From Syntrophomonadaceae bacterium (lineage in GTDB: Bacteria; Bacillota; Dethiobacteria; DTU022), in assembly GCA_003566935.1 (NCBI GenBank), contig PXBM01000185.1, positions 1 to 8,859 on the forward strand: a DNA stretch of 8,859 nucleotides. Direction: 5' to 3'. Position 1 is the stretch's first letter. The number at the start of each line of letters is the position of its first letter. The position numbers were made by a program, and so were the translations under genes. Under the pieces are notes generated by a model. The model was given only the letters and a program-made list of their open reading frames with translations. It ran no database searches and was not told where the DNA came from. Positions 6,317-8,859 of this stretch are shown here, one piece after another.

Positions 6317-7066
6317 GTGCGCTACCAGTGGCGCCTGATTCTTGATCCCCCGTTGACGGGAAGAGAGAATATGGAAAAAGATTTAGAGCTGATGGGCGAT
6401 GTTTCCCGGGGAGACAGTCCTCCGATTTTGCGTTTATACCGCTGGTCACCTCCTGCTGTTTCACTTGGCTATTTTCAGGATCAGGAAGAAGTCGTTGATC
6501 TGAATGCCTGTACTGCGGCCGGTATTGACATAGTCCGCCGGCCGACCGGGGGACGGGCAGTACTACATGATCATGAACTGACTTATAGTATTATAGTGCC
6601 CGAAGTGCACCCTTTTATTAATAATGGTGGGGTAATGGATGCTTACCGGGCGATCAGCCGGGGCATAGTTACAGCTTTTAGTTTGCTTAATATTACGGCT
6701 TCTCTAACCCCTGAAATGAAGGGTCAGGGAGGGCTTGCACCGGGCTCCTGTTTTGACACTCCATCTGCCTACGAGATACAGGTGGAGGGTAAAAAAGTAG
6801 TCGGCAGTGCCCAGCTGCGACGTGACGGTATAGTTTTGCAGCACGGGGCAATAATTTATAAGTTGCAGGGAGAGCTTTATAGCAAATTATTAAAGAAGGA
6901 TTATTGCCAGGCTGAGATGAAAAAACAAATAGAGCTTGACGAAAAAGCGGCAGGGTTGGAGGATCTCGGCTACAATATCAGCTATAACCTGATGACCCGG
7001 GCCCTGGTAAAAGCTTTTTCAATGGTAATTCCGGCTGTCTTTACCAGCCATGAAAGAAAGATGTGA
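6317..7066 (+). CDS. lipM: LipM-type octanoyl-[ACP]:protein octanoyltransferase
   Basis: This member of the biotin/lipoate ligase fold family probably transfers octanoate from acyl carrier protein to GcvH Lys65, making the substrate for the LipS pair. The 249-residue product has the lipoyl-pocket motif RRPTGGRAVLHDHELTYS (residues 74-91). It has GSCFDTPSAYE with Cys145, the position of the LipM catalytic cysteine, and then GKKVVGSAQLRRDGIVLQHG with the conserved Lys160. The Cys-containing block separates LipM from lipoate-protein ligases LplA/LplJ, which use an adenylate and lack it. It is somewhat shorter than the Bacillus subtilis LipM, mainly at the C-terminus. Initiation is at GTG, directly after an in-frame stop. 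It follows lipS2 by 32 nt and precedes lpd by 26 nt. An alternative is a lipoate ligase, judged less likely. Confidence 0.85.
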   Translation: MRYQWRLILDPPLTGRENMEKDLELMGDVSRGDSPPILRLYRWSPPAVSLGYFQDQEEVVDLNACTAAGIDIVRRPTGGRAVLHDHELTYSIIVPEVHPFINNGGVMDAYRAISRGIVTAFSLLNITASLTPEMKGQGGLAPGSCFDTPSAYEIQVEGKKVVGSAQLRRDGIVLQHGAIIYKLQGELYSKLLKKDYCQAEMKKQIELDEKAAGLEDLGYNISYNLMTRALVKAFSMVIPAVFTSHERKM

Positions 7067-7078
7067 AAAGATACTTAT

Positions 7079-7084
7079 AAGGAG
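7079..7084 (+). promoter_or_regulatory. Ribosome binding site that decides the lpd start
   Basis: AAGGAG is 8 nt from GTG 7093. The in-frame GTG 7084 and ATG 7087 lie on or within 2 nt of the site and are too close. The real N-terminus is therefore probably MSEKYQVVIIGGG. Confidence 0.7.
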
Positions 7085-7092
7085 TGATGCCA

Positions 7093-8499
7093 GTGAGTGA
7101 AAAATATCAGGTAGTTATAATCGGCGGAGGTCCCGGTGGGTACCTGGCTGCGCTTAGAGCCGGTTCACTGGGCTTAAAAACTGCAGTGGTTGAAAAGGAC
7201 ACTTTAGGCGGTGTTTGCCTGAACCACGGGTGTATTCCAACCAAGGTCCTGACTCACGGTGCTGCCATGTACCGAAGGCTTAAGACAGCGGATCAATTTG
7301 GCTTTATTATTAAAGAGATGGAATTTAACTATCCGCAGCTGCAGAAGAAAAAGCAGGAAGTAGTCAAGGAGCTCGTAGATCACATTGACGAACTGATGGA
7401 AAATAAAAAAGTTGATGTTTATTATGGCGATGCCAGGGCCCTGAGCGCCAGTCAGGTCAGCATCAAGGCATCGAACGGTGATGAAATAAAGCTGGATACT
7501 GAAAACGTTATTTTAGCGACCGGAAGTGATGAAGTTTATCCTCCGACACCGGGTATTGATCACCCCGATATTATTACTTCCAAGGAAGCGCTGGCTCTTG
7601 AAGAGCTTCCGGAAACTATGGCAGTTATTGGTGGTGGGGTAATTGCCCTGGAAATGGCTTCAATATTTATGGGGCTTGGTGTTAAGGTGAGGATTGTTCA
7701 TCGCAGCGAAAGGTTCCTGCGCAAAAATGACCTCGAAATGGTTCGTCGCCTTTCAACGTACATGCGCAAGAGTGGGCTGGAGATTATGATGAATTCCCCG
7801 ATTGAACTGATAGAAAAGGAAGAAGACGGTTTTAAGCTGACTGTTAATACTAAAAAAGGCCAGGAGATTGTAAAAGCTGAAAGTCTACTGCTGGCAGTAG
7901 GTCGCAAACCGGCCTTTGGCGATCAGGATCTGGAATCTCTTGGCGTTGATTACGATAAGAGCGGGATCAAGGTTAACAGTAAAATGGAAACATCTGTACC
8001 CAATATCTATGCTGTAGGTGACGCCACTTACCCCAACTATTTCCTGGCCCATACCGCTTACCACCAGGGTATTGTTGCTGCAGAAAACATTGCCGGCATG
8101 GAAGCGCATTTCGATGGAACTGCAGTGCCAAGCTGTCTCTTCACCGATCCCGAGCTGGCTTATGTCGGTTTAAGCGAAGAAGAAGCCAAGGAAAAAGGTC
8201 TGGACAACATTAAGACCGGCAAGTTTCCATTTTCAGCCAGCGGCAAAGCAGCTACCCAGGATGAAAAAGAGGGCGCTGTTAAGATAATAACTGCCGGGGA
8301 AGACGACAAAATTGTCGGAATGCACATTCTCGGGCCTCATGCATCTGACCTTATCCAGGAGGGGACCATGGCAGTAGCCAAAGGAGTAACTGCCAGAGAA
8401 ATGGCAGAACTGATTCACCCACACCCGACTCTTTGTGAGTCAGTTTGGGAAGCAGCGATGGGACTTGACAAGGACGCGCTGCATTTGGCCAGGCGATGA
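7093..8499 (+). CDS. lpd: Dihydrolipoyl dehydrogenase (E3 / glycine cleavage L protein)
   Basis: This FAD-dependent disulfide oxidoreductase reoxidises dihydrolipoyl-GcvH with NAD+. The product is 468 residues, the normal length. It has the N-terminal FAD motif VVIIGGGPGGYLAALRAG (residues 7-24), the redox-active disulfide GGVCLNHGCIPTK (Cys42, Cys47), the NAD-binding motif AVIGGGVIALE (177-187), and the second FAD motif YAVGDAT (Asp310). The C-terminal catalytic dyad is in HPHPTLCE (His444, Glu449). There is no N-terminal lipoyl domain. Placement after lipM and close to the gcv operon points to the L protein of the glycine cleavage system, although E3 may be shared with other complexes encoded elsewhere. 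The stop overlaps the next gene as ATGA (8496-8499). Confidence 0.95.
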   Translation: MSEKYQVVIIGGGPGGYLAALRAGSLGLKTAVVEKDTLGGVCLNHGCIPTKVLTHGAAMYRRLKTADQFGFIIKEMEFNYPQLQKKKQEVVKELVDHIDELMENKKVDVYYGDARALSASQVSIKASNGDEIKLDTENVILATGSDEVYPPTPGIDHPDIITSKEALALEELPETMAVIGGGVIALEMASIFMGLGVKVRIVHRSERFLRKNDLEMVRRLSTYMRKSGLEIMMNSPIELIEKEEDGFKLTVNTKKGQEIVKAESLLLAVGRKPAFGDQDLESLGVDYDKSGIKVNSKMETSVPNIYAVGDATYPNYFLAHTAYHQGIVAAENIAGMEAHFDGTAVPSCLFTDPELAYVGLSEEEAKEKGLDNIKTGKFPFSASGKAATQDEKEGAVKIITAGEDDKIVGMHILGPHASDLIQEGTMAVAKGVTAREMAELIHPHPTLCESVWEAAMGLDKDALHLARR

Positions 8500-8859
8500 A
8501 AAAGTTAGGTTTAATTGTTAACCCCGTTGCCGGGATGGGTGGTAAAGTCGGATTGAAAGGCACCGACGGCCCGGAAATAGTTGAAAAGGCGAGGTCATTA
8601 GGGGCCCAGCCGGAGTCTGCCTTGAAAGCCGGGTATGCCCTGCAGGTGGTGAGTGGGTTAAAGGATCAGGTGGAAATAGTAACCTGTCCGGGAGAAATGG
8701 GTGAAGAAGTGGCCCGTAAATACGGGTTTGAACCCCGATTAATCGGCAGGATAAACGATCCGAGTACTCCTGAAGATACAGAACAGGCTGCCCGTGAAAT
8801 GGCAGCACAGGGAGTAGAACTGATTCTTTTTGCCGGGGGTGACGGCACAGCCCGCAATA
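8496..8859 (+). CDS. ATP-NAD kinase family (AcoX-like) protein, 3'-partial
   Basis: An open frame runs from ATG 8496 to the window edge with no stop, giving 121 complete codons. It begins MKKLGLIVNPVAGMGGKVG, followed by LKGTDGPEIVEKARSLGA. It reaches the kinase signature FAGGDGTAR, with the GGDGT motif at residues 114-118. This pattern is that of the ATP-NAD kinase / AcoX family, which includes the AcoX proteins of acetoin dehydrogenase operons. The members are related to NAD kinase and the substrate of many is unproven. The start overlaps the lpd stop as ATGA and has no strong Shine-Dalgarno sequence of its own, so it is probably translated by coupling to lpd. The rest of the protein and further operon members lie outside the window. 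Family placement is firm; function is not. Confidence 0.85.
   Translation, partial: MKKLGLIVNPVAGMGGKVGLKGTDGPEIVEKARSLGAQPESALKAGYALQVVSGLKDQVEIVTCPGEMGEEVARKYGFEPRLIGRINDPSTPEDTEQAAREMAAQGVELILFAGGDGTARN

Overview
The window reads as an anaerobic, low-to-mid GC Gram-positive bacterium, most likely a clostridial member of Bacillota. This rests on strong AGGAGG-type ribosome binding sites, glycine decarboxylase split into GcvPA and GcvPB, a LipM-type octanoyltransferase, radical SAM Fe-S enzymes, and tight same-strand gene packing. The taxonomic placement is an inference; no rRNA or other marker gene is present. All eight complete or partial protein genes next to each other, plus one more cut by the right edge, lie on the plus strand.

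Positions 1-4210 hold the glycine cleavage operon: gcvT (5' end cut off), gcvH, gcvPA and gcvPB. Stop/start junctions overlap (TGATG at gcvT/gcvH, ATGA at gcvPA/gcvPB) or are separated by 3 nt. Positions 4211-4443 are the only real intergenic gap. It holds a probable intrinsic terminator, four degenerate copies of a 7-bp unit, and a candidate promoter, so the downstream genes probably form a second transcription unit.

Positions 4444-8859 hold a cofactor unit: two biotin-synthase-like radical SAM proteins overlapping by ATGA, a LipM-like octanoyltransferase, dihydrolipoyl dehydrogenase (the L protein), and the start of an ATP-NAD kinase/AcoX-like gene. The radical SAM pair does not look like classical LipA. 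It fits the two-protein lipoyl synthase LipS1/LipS2 first characterised in the archaeon Thermococcus kodakarensis.

Taken together, the two units look like a self-contained glycine cleavage island. LipM would load octanoate onto Lys65 of GcvH, LipS2 and LipS1 would insert the two sulfurs, GcvPA/PB and GcvT would run the decarboxylase and methylene-transfer steps, and Lpd would reoxidise the dihydrolipoyl arm. In an anaerobe this system may also run towards glycine synthesis. The partial last gene suggests an unexplained link to NAD(P) or acetoin-type metabolism.
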